This document shows, piece after piece, positions 18,289-27,566 of a DNA stretch of 64,000 bases (the first letter of the stretch is position 1; each line of letters opens with the position of its first letter). The position numbers and the translations under genes were made by a program. Under the pieces are notes generated by a model. It saw only the letters and a program-made list of their open reading frames with translations, did not search any database and was not told where the DNA came from. Source of the DNA: Rhizosaccharibacter radicis (GTDB taxonomy: Bacteria > Pseudomonadota > Alphaproteobacteria > Acetobacterales > Acetobacteraceae); the NCBI GenBank assembly GCA_024508355.1, contig JAMZEJ010000003.1, forward strand, positions 186,001-250,000, in the 5' to 3' direction.

Positions 18289-19561
18289 GCCGGCACCCCA
18301 GGGTCCGGCACCGTCCGGCCAGGGCGAGACCGTGCCCGGGGAGGCGTCTTCGCGCGGAAATGCCGCCGGGGATGATGCTTCCGGCTCCGACGGGTCCGGT
18401 CTTGGAGATGTCGGCCCCGGTGCCGGTGAAGCCGCTGCCGGTCGGATCGCTGCCGGTCGGATCGCTGGCGGCGCGGCTGCCGGCAACCGGGCGGTTCCGG
18501 GCACCGGGGCGGTGAGCGATCCGGCCCCGGGAGACGGGGCGTCCGTCGTCGGTGGCATGTCCCCGGACATCGCCGCCCGCGATATCGCACGCCCCGGCAT
18601 CGTGGCACCGGGCGCCGTCCCGGTGGGCGCCGCGCCGGTGGGCACCGCTCCGCCGGGCGGCACGTCCCCCGGCGGCACGGTCTGGCGCGACCTGCGGGTG
18701 CGGGTATTGTCCGCGCTGGTGCTGGCCCCGGTCGGCATCGCCTGCATCCTGATGGGCGGTCCCCTGTTCGCGCTGTTGGTTCTCGCCGGCATGGTGGGCA
18801 TCGGGGTCGAATGGCGCGATCTGCTGCGTCATCCGCCCCGCAGCCTGCGGGGGCTGGTGTTCCTGTGCTGGCCCGCCATCGCCGCGATCGCCGGCCTGAC
18901 CGGGCGCTGGCCGGGAGCCCTGTTGATCCTGGCCGCATCCCTGGTGCTGGGCGTTTCCACCGCGATCGGCGTCGCGGCCACCGGCCTCGCCGGGCTCTCG
19001 CTGTTGTGGCTCCGCTTCATGACCGGCAGCGGCGTCGCCGACGTGTTGTTCGTGCTGCTGGTGGTGTGGGCGAGCGACAGCTTCGCCTATCTGGCGGGAC
19101 GCCTGATCGGAGGGCCGAAGCTCGCACCGAGCATCTCGCCGGGCAAGACCTGGTCCGGCTCCGTCGGCGGCCTCCTGGCCGGGATACTGGTGGGCGGGAT
19201 CGTCGCCGGCTGCGCCGCGTCTCCGGGGGCCTCCCTGCTTCCCGCGCTAGGCCGGGGCCTTGCCGCCGGTCTGCTGCTGTCCGTGGTGTCCCAGGCGGGC
19301 GATCTGGCCGAAAGCGCGCTCAAGCGCCGCTGCGGGGTCAAGGATTCGGGCCGGCTGATCCCGGGCCATGGCGGGCTGCTGGACCGGTTCGACGGCCTGC
19401 TGGCCGCGGCGCCGGTCGCGGCGCTGTTGTCCTTGTGGGCGCCGGCGGGCGGCGGGTTCTGGTTCGCGGGCGCCTCCGGCGGGCTTCCGGCGATCCATGC
19501 GGCCCCGCACTGGGTTTCCGCCCATCTTTCCTTTCTGCTGCCTCCTGAGGATCGCCCATGA
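18272..19561 (+). CDS. cdsA: phosphatidate cytidylyltransferase with long disordered N-terminus
   Basis: Makes CDP-diacylglycerol from phosphatidic acid and CTP in the inner membrane. From GTG 18272 it is 429 aa, against about 270 usual. Residues 1-136 are Gly/Ala/Pro/Ser-rich and disordered, including a near-perfect in-frame duplication (AAGRIAAGRIAGGA). The membrane domain starts at VWRDLRVRVLSAL, and the CdsA signature LKRRCGVKDSGRLIPGHGG then LLDRFDG is intact. An in-frame ATG at 18557 would shorten the leader to about 40 residues. The stop overlaps dxr (ATGA). Identity is certain; the true start is not. Confidence 0.9.
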   Translation: MPDPLEPAPQGPAPSGQGETVPGEASSRGNAAGDDASGSDGSGLGDVGPGAGEAAAGRIAAGRIAGGAAAGNRAVPGTGAVSDPAPGDGASVVGGMSPDIAARDIARPGIVAPGAVPVGAAPVGTAPPGGTSPGGTVWRDLRVRVLSALVLAPVGIACILMGGPLFALLVLAGMVGIGVEWRDLLRHPPRSLRGLVFLCWPAIAAIAGLTGRWPGALLILAASLVLGVSTAIGVAATGLAGLSLLWLRFMTGSGVADVLFVLLVVWASDSFAYLAGRLIGGPKLAPSISPGKTWSGSVGGLLAGILVGGIVAGCAASPGASLLPALGRGLAAGLLLSVVSQAGDLAESALKRRCGVKDSGRLIPGHGGLLDRFDGLLAAAPVAALLSLWAPAGGGFWFAGASGGLPAIHAAPHWVSAHLSFLLPPEDRP

Positions 19562-20742
19562 GCCCCGTTCCCCCGTCCGCCGTGCGGACGGTGTCCGTGC
19601 TGGGAAGCACCGGCAGCATCGGCTGCTCCACCGTGGACCTGCTGCTGCAGGCGCCGGATCGCTTCCGGGTGCGGGCGCTGGTGGGCGGCCGCAACGCGGC
19701 GAGGCTGGCCGAGCAGGCGCGCCAGCTCCGGGCGGAGATCGCGGTGATCGCCGACGAGGCGGCGCGGGCGGAGCTGGCATCCCTGCTCGACGGTTCCGGC
19801 ATCGAGGTCGCGGCCGGACGCGCGGCGGTGTGCGAAGCGGCGGCCCGCCCGGTCGACTGGTGCATGGCGGCCATCACGGGCGCGGCGGGACTGGAACCGA
19901 CACTGGCCGCGGTGCGCAACGGCGGCAGCGTCGCCCTGGCCAACAAGGAAGCCCTGGTGTGCGCCGGGGACGTCATGCTGCGCGCGGTGGGCGAAGCCGG
20001 CGCCACCCTGCTGCCGGTGGACTCCGAGCATAACGCCCTGTTCCAGGCCATGGCCGACCGCCAGCTCGGGCGCATCGAGAAGCTCGTGCTGACGGCGTCC
20101 GGCGGTCCGTTCCGCACCGCGACGCTCGAGGAGATGGAGCGGGCCGGTCCGGAAGCGGCGCTGAAGCACCCCGTGTGGTCCATGGGGGCCAAGATCACAA
20201 TCGACTCCGCATCCATGTTCAACAAGGGGCTGGAGGTGATCGAGGCCGCGCGGCTGTTCGGTTTTCCCGAGGACCGGATCGAGGTGCTGGTGCATCCGCA
20301 ATCCGTGGTGCACGGCCTCGTCCAGTACGCGGACGGCAGCCTGCTGGCGCAGATGGGCTCCCCCGACATGCGCATCCCGATCGCCCACACCCTGGCCTGG
20401 CCGGAGCGGATGCGGACAACCTCGCCCCGCCTCGATCTGGCGGCGCTGCGAAGCCTGACCTTCGAGGCACCCGATCCGGTCCGGTTCCCGGCGCTCGGCC
20501 TCGCCCGGCGGGCGCTGCGCGAGGGCGGCGCGTCGGCCGCGATCCTGTCGGCCGCCAACGAGGTGGCGGTGGACGCCTTCCTGAACCGCCGTATCGGCTT
20601 CCTCGACATCGCCCGCGGCGTGGAGCGCGTGATGGACCGCCTGGGCGCTCCCGCGGCCGACACCATCCCCGAGGTGCTGCACTGGGACGCGGAGGCCCGC
20701 CGGATGGCCGCCGAAAGCGTCGCCGCGTCCCGGGCGGCGTGA
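19558..20742 (+). CDS. dxr: 1-deoxy-D-xylulose 5-phosphate reductoisomerase
   Basis: 394 aa. First committed enzyme of the MEP isoprenoid pathway, NADPH- and divalent-metal-dependent. SVLGSTGSIGCSTVDLL is the NADPH-binding loop, SVALANKEALVCAG and LLPVDSEHNALFQ carry metal and substrate residues, and KITIDSASMFNKGLEVIEA and VHPQSVVHGLVQYADGS are signatures. The ATG overlaps the cdsA stop. It supplies precursor for the product of uppS, encoded two genes upstream. Confidence 0.97.
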   Translation: MSPVPPSAVRTVSVLGSTGSIGCSTVDLLLQAPDRFRVRALVGGRNAARLAEQARQLRAEIAVIADEAARAELASLLDGSGIEVAAGRAAVCEAAARPVDWCMAAITGAAGLEPTLAAVRNGGSVALANKEALVCAGDVMLRAVGEAGATLLPVDSEHNALFQAMADRQLGRIEKLVLTASGGPFRTATLEEMERAGPEAALKHPVWSMGAKITIDSASMFNKGLEVIEAARLFGFPEDRIEVLVHPQSVVHGLVQYADGSLLAQMGSPDMRIPIAHTLAWPERMRTTSPRLDLAALRSLTFEAPDPVRFPALGLARRALREGGASAAILSAANEVAVDAFLNRRIGFLDIARGVERVMDRLGAPAADTIPEVLHWDAEARRMAAESVAASRAA

Positions 20743-20864
20743 CGCGCGCGCCCCACGTTCCCATATGAGGGCGGACGGGCGCCGGGGACGTTCTCCGTGC
20801 CCGCCCTGACCCGCCATCCTGTCGGCCCCGCTCCGGCGTGGCCCATCAGCGTTCGAGGCCGTTC

Positions 20865-21980
20865 ATGCTGCCTGCCGTGATCCGCACCCCGCTCGCCGCC
20901 ATCTTCGTGCTCAGCGTGCTCGTGTTCATCCACGAGCTCGGGCACTACCTCGCGGCGCGCTGGCGCGGGGTCCACGTGGAGGTGTTCTCCATCGGCTTCG
21001 GCAAGCCGATCGTCACCTGGCACGACCGAGTCGGCACCGAGTGGCGGCTGTGCTGGCTGCTGCTGGGTGGTTTCGTGAAGCCGCACGGCTTCGAGGTCGC
21101 CGCCGACGCTTCCCCGGAGGTTAGGGCGAGCTGGCAGCCGGGGCGGACCTTCCACGACAAGCCGGTGGGCTCCCGGGCGATCGTGATCGCGGCGGGGCCG
21201 GCCTTCAACTTCATCCTGGCGATCCTGCTGCTGACCGGGGTTTTCGCGATCGCCGGCCGGCCGGTGGAGGTCCAGAAGCTTTCGGACGTGCCGCCCGTGG
21301 TGGGCGAGGTCTCGGCCGACAGCGCGGCAAGCCGCGCCGGACTGCACCCCAGGGACCGGATCGAGGCGCTGGACGGCACGGCCGTGGCATCGTTCGACGC
21401 GCTGCAGAAGCAGGTGCTGGCCCATGGTGGGCAATCCGTGACGCTGCGCGTGCTGCGCGACGGGCAGACGATGGAGGTGCCGGCCGTGCTGGGGGGTACC
21501 CAGGGTGCGGGCCGGCTCGGCATCGCCGCCTCGCTCGTGTCCCGGACCGAGCATCTTTCCTTGCCGCGCGCTTTCGTGGCGGGCACGGCCGCCACCTGGC
21601 GCATCACCCAGGGCACGGCGGCGGGCCTTTGGCAGATGCTCACCGGCCGGGTCGCGGCGTCGGAGGTCGGCGGACCGTTGCGGATCGCGCAGATGTCCGG
21701 GCAGTTCGCGGCGGCCGGCTGGGTCAGCCTGCTGACCTTCATGGCGATCCTGTCGGTCAATCTCGGGCTGATCAACCTGGTGCCGCTGCCGATCCTCGAT
21801 GGCGGCCGGCTCCTGTTCTACGCGGTGGAGGCGCTGCTGGGGCGGCCGATTCCCCGGCGCATCCAGGAGGCGAGCTTCCGGGCGGCGTTCGCGCTGATCG
21901 CCTGCCTGTTCCTGTTCGTCACGGTGAACGACGTGACCCAGCTCAACCTGTTCGGCTGGCTGCGCGGGCTCGCGGGCTGA
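20865..21980 (+). CDS. rseP: RIP metalloprotease (site-2 protease family)
   Basis: 371 aa. Intramembrane zinc protease that cleaves anti-sigma factors and signal-peptide remnants. VFIHELGHYLAARWRGV in TM1 carries HExxH, and NLVPLPILDGGRLLFY near the C-terminus carries the third zinc ligand. A single PDZ domain (VGEVSADSAASRAGLHPRDR) sits between them; E. coli RseP has two. ATG 20865 follows a GAGG motif; a GTG at 20838 is in frame. It is between dxr and bamA, the standard order. Confidence 0.95.
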   Translation: MLPAVIRTPLAAIFVLSVLVFIHELGHYLAARWRGVHVEVFSIGFGKPIVTWHDRVGTEWRLCWLLLGGFVKPHGFEVAADASPEVRASWQPGRTFHDKPVGSRAIVIAAGPAFNFILAILLLTGVFAIAGRPVEVQKLSDVPPVVGEVSADSAASRAGLHPRDRIEALDGTAVASFDALQKQVLAHGGQSVTLRVLRDGQTMEVPAVLGGTQGAGRLGIAASLVSRTEHLSLPRAFVAGTAATWRITQGTAAGLWQMLTGRVAASEVGGPLRIAQMSGQFAAAGWVSLLTFMAILSVNLGLINLVPLPILDGGRLLFYAVEALLGRPIPRRIQEASFRAAFALIACLFLFVTVNDVTQLNLFGWLRGLAG

Positions 21981-21994
21981 GGGACGTCGGCGAA

Positions 21995-22012
21995 ACGGCG
22001 GCGCGCCGCCGT
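21995..22012. terminator. perfect dyad/hairpin between rseP and bamA
   Basis: An 18-bp perfect palindrome, ACGGCGGCGCGCCGCCGT, 14 nt after the rseP stop. It can fold as a 7-bp stem with a CGCG loop. No T-run follows. Confidence 0.4.
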
Positions 22013-22075
22013 ACCAGAGGGGTGTGGACGGGCAACAAGCGCCAGGAAAGGTTGCGAAAGCGCACCGCGCGGCGC

Positions 22076-22104
22076 TTGCCTTGGGCGTCACAATTCGGCT
22101 AGCT
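22076..22104 (+). promoter_or_regulatory. candidate bamA promoter
   Basis: TTGCCT (22076-22081), 17-nt spacer, CTAGCT (22099-22104) in the rseP-bamA gap. The leader to the proposed bamA start would be about 75 nt. Confidence 0.4.
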
Positions 22105-22182
22105 CCGGCCCCGGTGGGCTCGTCCACTCAAGGTGGCAGAAGCAGGGGCGGTCCGCGTCGCGGGCCTTCCCCTCGGGGGTGG

Positions 22183-24600
22183 GTGGTCTTGTCCGGTAAT
22201 CGATACGCTCTGCTCGCGTCCGTATGCCTGGTGCCGTTCGCGGCCGACGCCGCTTCCGCCCAGACCACCGATCGCGCCGCCCATCGTCCCTCGTCCCACC
22301 GGAGCCAGACGGTGCGCCGCGCCTCCGCGTCGGCCCCCGCCACCGGCGGTGTGATCCAGTCGATCCAGGTACAGGGCAACGAGCGCATCGAGACCGGGAC
22401 GATCCTGTCCTATCTCGTGGTGCGCCCCGGCGATCCCTTCGCCCAGGACCAGCTCGACCGCTCCCTCAAGACGCTCTACGCCACCGGCCTGTTCCGCGAC
22501 GTCACCCTGCACCGCGAGGGCGGGACGCTGGTGGTGAAGGTGGTGGAGAACCCGATCGTCAACCGCATCGCCTTCGAGGGCAACCATGCGGCCAAGGACG
22601 ACGACCTGATCAAGGTGATCAGCCTGCGTGCCCGTGCCGTCTACACGCCCGAGATGGCCAGCCGGGACCGGCAGAAGATCCTGCAGGTCTATGCGGAGAA
22701 GGGGCGCTACAACGTGTCCGTGACCCCGCAGATCATCCGGCTGTCGCACAACCGGGTCGACGTGATCTTCCAGATCAACGAGGGCACCCTGACCCTCATC
22801 AAGAAGGTCGCCTTCGTCGGCAACAAGGCGTTCAGCGAGGCCCGGCTCGCCCAGGTCATCACCTCGAAGGAGACGGCCTGGTACCGCTTCTTCTCCTCGT
22901 CCGACGAGTACAACCCGGACCGGGTGAAGTACGACAGCGAGCTCCTGCGCCGCTTCTACCTGCGCAACGGCTACGTCGACTTCCAGGTGGTGGACGCCAC
23001 GGCCGAGCTGGCGCCCGACCGCAAGAACTTCTTCGTGACCTTCACGGTCGACGAGGGCGCGCGCTACCGCATCGGGCATATCGAGGTGAAGTCCAGCCTG
23101 CGCCACGTCACCGCCGAGAGCCTGCGGCCGCTGATCAAGATCTACGAGCATCAGTGGTATAACGGCGACGACATCCAGCAGACGGCCGAGGCGCTGCAGA
23201 CGCGCCTCCAGGGGAGCGGCGAGCCGTTCGCCCAGGTCAAGCCGGAGATCGCCCGCAACACCGACAACCACACCGTGGACCTGCTGTTCGACGTCAGCGA
23301 GGGGCCGCACGTGTATGTCGACCGCATCGACATCGCCGGCAACACCATCACCCAGGACCGCGTGATCCGCCGCCAGTTCGACATGGCCGAAGGCGATCCA
23401 TACACCCCGCAGCAGCAGCGCCGGGCCAAGCAGAGCCTGGAGGATCTGGGCTTCTTCAACAGCGTCACCGTGGACACCGCGCGCGGCGCCGCGCCGGACC
23501 GCGTGGTGGTGAACACCGGCCTGACCGAGAAGCCCACCGGCCAGCTCACGCTCGGCGGCGGCTACTCGACCGACGCAGGTATCCTGGGCAATGCCGGCAT
23601 CCGGCAGTCCAACCTGCTGGGCACCGGGATCGACGCCAGCCTGCAGGGCACGGTCGGCCAGTACCAGAACCAGGTCGATTTGTCGGTCACCGATCCGTAC
23701 TTCCTGGGCCGCAACCTCGTGGCCGGCGCCGACCTGTTCTACCTGGACAGCTCCAACCAGGCGATCGCGAACTACTACGAGACCCGCGTCGGCGCGACCG
23801 CCCGCATCGGCTATGCCTATAACCGCTACCTGTCGCAGAGCTGGAACTACTCGATCGTCCACCGCAGCGTCGGCGACATCAACAGCGGTGCCTCGGTCTA
23901 CATCCAGGCGGAAGACGGCCGTTCGCTGCTGAGCCAGATCGGCACCACCCTGGCGCTGGATCACCGCGACAGCCGGCTTCAGCCGCATGACGGCTACCTG
24001 ATCTCGGTGGGCGGCGACTTCGCAGGCATCGGCGGCGACGAGAAATACGTCCGCGGCAAGATCGACGGCTCGTACTACATCCCGCTCGATTATTTCACCG
24101 GCAACCACGACTGGACGGTCTCGCTGCGCGCCGGCACCGGCTACATCTCCGATTTCGGCGGCGGCCGTCAGGACGTGGTCGACAACTTCTATCTCGGCGG
24201 CGACAACCTGCGCGGCTTCTATGACGGTGGCGTCGGCCCGCATTCCCGGATCACCGACAAGTACAACGTGTCCGACGCGCTGGGCGGCCGCTTCATCTAT
24301 ACCGGATCGGCGCAGGTGAACTTCCCGCTCCCCGTCGGTCCCGACCTGGGGCTGTCGGGCCGCTACTTCGTCGACATGGGCGGCCTGTCGGGCGCCCGCG
24401 TGCTCAGCCGGAACTACTTCTCCCGCGATCCCCAGGCCGCGATCGTCCAGAACAACCTGACGCCGCGCGTGTCCACCGGCGTCGGCGTGTCCTGGAAGAG
24501 CCCGTTCGGCCTCATCAACGTCGACATCGGCATCCCCATCGTGAAGCAGGACCAGGACACCCAGCAGGTGTTCCGGTTCGGCTTCGGCTCGCAGTTCTGA
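22183..24600 (+). CDS. bamA: outer membrane protein assembly factor BamA
   Basis: About 805 aa. Omp85 insertase that folds beta-barrel proteins into the outer membrane. A signal peptide (YALLASVCLVPFAADAASAQ) is followed by five POTRA repeats starting at IQSIQVQGNERIETGTIL and a C-terminal 16-strand barrel ending in FRFGFGSQF, with terminal Phe as expected. The barrel motif FYLGGDNLRGFYDGG resembles the conserved VRGF/Y region of loop 6. The start is a GTG at 22183 (TTG 22189 possible) after CGGGGGTGG; the frame is open further upstream but without a better signal peptide. ompH, lpxD and fabZ follow. Confidence 0.95.
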   Translation: MVLSGNRYALLASVCLVPFAADAASAQTTDRAAHRPSSHRSQTVRRASASAPATGGVIQSIQVQGNERIETGTILSYLVVRPGDPFAQDQLDRSLKTLYATGLFRDVTLHREGGTLVVKVVENPIVNRIAFEGNHAAKDDDLIKVISLRARAVYTPEMASRDRQKILQVYAEKGRYNVSVTPQIIRLSHNRVDVIFQINEGTLTLIKKVAFVGNKAFSEARLAQVITSKETAWYRFFSSSDEYNPDRVKYDSELLRRFYLRNGYVDFQVVDATAELAPDRKNFFVTFTVDEGARYRIGHIEVKSSLRHVTAESLRPLIKIYEHQWYNGDDIQQTAEALQTRLQGSGEPFAQVKPEIARNTDNHTVDLLFDVSEGPHVYVDRIDIAGNTITQDRVIRRQFDMAEGDPYTPQQQRRAKQSLEDLGFFNSVTVDTARGAAPDRVVVNTGLTEKPTGQLTLGGGYSTDAGILGNAGIRQSNLLGTGIDASLQGTVGQYQNQVDLSVTDPYFLGRNLVAGADLFYLDSSNQAIANYYETRVGATARIGYAYNRYLSQSWNYSIVHRSVGDINSGASVYIQAEDGRSLLSQIGTTLALDHRDSRLQPHDGYLISVGGDFAGIGGDEKYVRGKIDGSYYIPLDYFTGNHDWTVSLRAGTGYISDFGGGRQDVVDNFYLGGDNLRGFYDGGVGPHSRITDKYNVSDALGGRFIYTGSAQVNFPLPVGPDLGLSGRYFVDMGGLSGARVLSRNYFSRDPQAAIVQNNLTPRVSTGVGVSWKSPFGLINVDIGIPIVKQDQDTQQVFRFGFGSQF

Positions 24601-24608
24601 GGTTCTTG

Positions 24609-25547
24609 ATGCTCCACACCGACGGCGCCTTCCGCCGCCGCCCTTCCGGTTCCGCTGGCGGCCTGCGCCTGCCCCTCATGTTGTCGGCGGCGCTGCTGGC
24701 CGCCCAGGCGGTGCCTGCCCATGCGCAATCGAGCGGCGGCTGGTTCGTGCCCAAGAGCGGCCAGCCGGCGGCCGAAGCGCCCGCCGCGGCCCATCGCCGC
24801 GCGGCGCCCGCGCCCGCTCCGCGTCCGGTCCCGGTGCCCACGGCCGCGCCTGCCGCCGACGGTGACGATTCCGGCGCGCCGCAGACCGCGCCCGTGCTGC
24901 CTCTGCCGCCGGTCCCGGCGCTGCCCGAGCTCGCCAAGGGCGCCCCGCCGCCGAACGCGGTGATCGGCGTGCTGAGCGTGCAGGACGTGATGCGGCAGTC
25001 CTCCGCCGCGCAGCAGGTGGACAAGGTGCTCGGCGCCCGCCGCGACAAGCTGAACCAGGACGCCCAGCGCGAGCAGGCCGGCTGGCGGGAAACCCAGCAG
25101 CAGCTGCAGAACGCCAAGGGCCTGACCAACGACCAGATCCAGGCGAAGGAGCGGGCGCTCCAGAACCGGGTCACCAGCGCCCAGCGCGATTTTCGCAACC
25201 GCAACCGCATCATCCAGGAAGCGGCCCAGGTCGCGTTCGGACAGATCGAGCGGGAACTGGTTCAGGTGATCCGCCAGGTCTCGTCGGCGCACAACATGAA
25301 CCTCGTGCTCCATCGCGAGCAGGTGGCGCTCAACGTGCCGGAGTTCGACATCACCGCGCAGGTGGTGACGCAGCTCAACGCCGCGCTGCCTTCCGTGGTG
25401 ATCCTGGAGGACGGGCAGGACCCCGAGATCGTCGCCAAGTCCGGCAAGTATCCGACGAGCGAGAACCCAGGTGCCCAGCCCGGCATCCAGCCCGCGGCGC
25501 CGCCGCCGACGGTGTCCAACCCGGCACCCGCCGCGCCCAAGAAGTAG
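24609..25547 (+). CDS. OmpH/Skp-family periplasmic chaperone
   Basis: 312 aa. Skp-like holdase for outer membrane proteins in the periplasm. It has a signal peptide (LPLMLSAALLAAQAVPAHAQ), a Pro/Ala-rich segment at about 55-105, then IGVLSVQDVMRQSSAAQQVD and a long Gln/Arg/Lys/Glu-rich coiled coil to about residue 215, which is the OmpH fold. It ends in another Pro/Ala tail. It is nearly twice the length of E. coli Skp (161 aa) because of the low-complexity flanks. It begins 8 nt after bamA, matching the conserved bamA-ompH-lpxD order. ATG 24609 is preceded by an overlapping TTG at 24606. Confidence 0.88.
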   Translation: MLHTDGAFRRRPSGSAGGLRLPLMLSAALLAAQAVPAHAQSSGGWFVPKSGQPAAEAPAAAHRRAAPAPAPRPVPVPTAAPAADGDDSGAPQTAPVLPLPPVPALPELAKGAPPPNAVIGVLSVQDVMRQSSAAQQVDKVLGARRDKLNQDAQREQAGWRETQQQLQNAKGLTNDQIQAKERALQNRVTSAQRDFRNRNRIIQEAAQVAFGQIERELVQVIRQVSSAHNMNLVLHREQVALNVPEFDITAQVVTQLNAALPSVVILEDGQDPEIVAKSGKYPTSENPGAQPGIQPAAPPPTVSNPAPAAPKK

Positions 25548-25556
25548 TTCTTCGCT

Positions 25557-26687
25557 GTGAGCGATCCCGGCGCACGCGGTTTGACCGACGGCGAGCGGAC
25601 CGGTTCCGGCCAGAACGGAGGCGCCGACCGGTCCGCCGGGGCGCCGGGCGACGCTCGTTTCTTCGCCCGCACCGGGCCGCATCCGCTCGCGCTGGTCGCC
25701 GAGCGGATCGGTGCCGAGCTGCCCGAGGGCGCACCACGCTCCCGTGCCTTCCGCGGCGTGGCGCCGCTGCAGGCCGCCGGGCCCGACGAGGTGAGCTTCC
25801 TCGACAACCGCCGCTATCTGCCCGTGCTCGCCGAAACGCGGGCCGGGGCCGTGATCGTTTCGCCGGCTTTCCGCGACAAGGTCCCCCCCGGCAGCGTCGC
25901 CCTGGTGACGACGCAGCCTTATCTCGCCTGGGCCGGTGCCGCTGCCCTGTTCCATCCGCGCGACCCAGTGGCGCCTGGCATCCATCCCACGGCGGCGATC
26001 GAGCCCGGCGCCCGGATCGATCCCACCGCCGGCATCGGACCGTTCGCCCTGATCGGCGCGGGGGCGGTGGTCGGACCCCGCACCCTGGTGGCCTCGCACG
26101 CCGCGATCGGCGCCGGCTGCGAGATCGGCGCGGATTGCCGGATCGGCAGCCACGTCACCTTGTCGCACGCCGTGCTGGGCGATCGCGTGACCCTGTATCC
26201 GGGCGCGCGCATCGGCCAGGACGGGTTCGGATTCGCCGTTGGGCCGTCCGGTTTCGTGACGGTGCCGCAGCTCGGCCGGGTGTTGATCGGCGACGACAGC
26301 GAGATCGGCGCCAACGCCACCATCGACCGGGGATCGGCCCAGGACACGGTGATCGGGCCGGGGTGTCGCCTCGACAATCTCGTGCAGATCGGGCACAACG
26401 TCCGCCTGGGCCGCTGCTGCATCGTCGTCGCTCAGGCCGGGATTTCCGGCTCGACCGAGCTTGAGGATTTTGTGACGATCGCCGCGCAGGCCGGGCTGAT
26501 CGGTCACATCCGCATCGGCCGCAAGGCGCGCGTGGGCGCGCAATGTGGCGTGATGTCGGACGTGGAACCCGGCGCGGACGTGATCGGCAGTCCCGCGATG
26601 CCGTTCCGCGAGTTCTTCCGGAACGTCGCCCTGCTCCGGCGTCTGGCACGGCAGCGGAGCGGGGGATCGGACGCTTCGGCGGATTGA
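25557..26687 (+). CDS. lpxD: UDP-3-O-(3-hydroxyacyl)glucosamine N-acyltransferase
   Basis: 376 aa. Third lipid A step: adds an N-linked 3-hydroxyacyl chain from ACP. The N-terminal uridine-binding domain includes VSFLDNRRYLPVL, followed by a left-handed beta-helix of hexapeptide repeats (IHPTAAIEPGARIDPTAGIG onward). The presumed catalytic His is in VQIGHNVRLG, and VAQAGISGSTELEDFVTIAA is conserved. The GTG start is 9 nt after ompH. The first ~35 residues are Gly/Asp-rich and look disordered. fabZ follows about 100 nt later. Confidence 0.95.
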   Translation: MSDPGARGLTDGERTGSGQNGGADRSAGAPGDARFFARTGPHPLALVAERIGAELPEGAPRSRAFRGVAPLQAAGPDEVSFLDNRRYLPVLAETRAGAVIVSPAFRDKVPPGSVALVTTQPYLAWAGAAALFHPRDPVAPGIHPTAAIEPGARIDPTAGIGPFALIGAGAVVGPRTLVASHAAIGAGCEIGADCRIGSHVTLSHAVLGDRVTLYPGARIGQDGFGFAVGPSGFVTVPQLGRVLIGDDSEIGANATIDRGSAQDTVIGPGCRLDNLVQIGHNVRLGRCCIVVAQAGISGSTELEDFVTIAAQAGLIGHIRIGRKARVGAQCGVMSDVEPGADVIGSPAMPFREFFRNVALLRRLARQRSGGSDASAD

Positions 26688-26788
26688 TGCCGCGATCCGG
26701 CCCGGGGTCCGGGACGGGCGGTTGATGCTGGGCGGAAACGCTACCGGCGGCGCGGCCGACCGGGTGTAGGGAGACGGGTTGAACGCCC

Positions 26789-27364
26789 ATGGACGGAACG
26801 ACACAGAACGACGAGGCCCCGGCCGGCGGAGTGGCGGCGGCGACCGCCGTCGGATCGTCCGCAGCCGGCGGCGCCACGGTGGGCGGGGCCGGGTCCGTGG
26901 TCGGCGCGACCCTGGCCGATGGCACCGGGCGCACGGTCGACATCCTGGAGATCATGGGGGCGATTCCCCATCGCTACCCGTTCCTGATGATCGACCGCAT
27001 GGTCGACGTGCATCCGAACCAGTCGGCGATCGGCATCAAGAACGTCACGGTGAACGAGCCCTTCTTCCAGGGGCACTTCCCGAGCAAGCCGGTGATGCCG
27101 GGCGTGCTGATCATCGAGGCGATGGCGCAGACGGCTGCGGCGCTGGTGGTGATCACGCTGGGCGACGTGTTCCAGGGCAAGCTCGTCTATTTCATGACGA
27201 TCGAGGGCGCGAAGTTCCGCCGTCCGGTCGGGCCCGGGGACCAGCTCCGGATCGAGGTCGTCAAGGAGCGGCAGCGCGGCAACGTTTACAAGTTCCGGGG
27301 CATCGCGCGGGTGGACGGCGTGTCGGTGGCCGAGGCGACCTACAGCGCCATGATCATGGGCTGA
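26789..27364 (+). CDS. fabZ: 3-hydroxyacyl-[ACP] dehydratase FabZ with N-terminal extension
   Basis: 191 aa; the hot-dog core (from about residue 48) is normal length. Dehydrates 3-hydroxyacyl-ACP in fatty acid synthesis. [16 protein letters not shown] is the N-terminal signature; catalytic His96 lies in [14 protein letters not shown] and Glu110 in LIIEAMAQ. Residues 1-47 are Ala/Gly/Thr-rich and would be disordered. No closer ATG start is evident near the core. It sits between lpxD and lpxA as in E. coli, balancing 3-hydroxyacyl-ACP between fatty acid and lipid A synthesis. Confidence 0.95.
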   Translation: MDGTTQNDEAPAGGVAAATAVGSSAAGGATVGGAGSVVGATLADGTGRTVDILEIMGAIPHRYPFLMIDRMVDVHPNQSAIGIKNVTVNEPFFQGHFPSKPVMPGVLIIEAMAQTAAALVVITLGDVFQGKLVYFMTIEGAKFRRPVGPGDQLRIEVVKERQRGNVYKFRGIARVDGVSVAEATYSAMIMG

Positions 27365-27566
27365 GCGCACCGGTTCCGTCCCTCGATCCCGGCCGCGCCG
27401 CGCGATACCCGACGTAACACGAGTTGTTTTTGCCGGCCTCCGGACCGGCTCTAGAGCAAGGGGATCGACGGCCTCCGTTCGCGCGCCGTGCCGGCCCGTG
27501 GGCGGCGGTGCCGGTGCGGCACAAGGCGATCCCGTCCATCCTTTCTCGGAGTGGAAGCGACACGGC

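Noticed and set aside
18438-18470. CRISPR-like or tandem repeat array
   Set aside because: Only two copies of a 15-bp unit inside an open frame; it is a coding micro-duplication, not an array.
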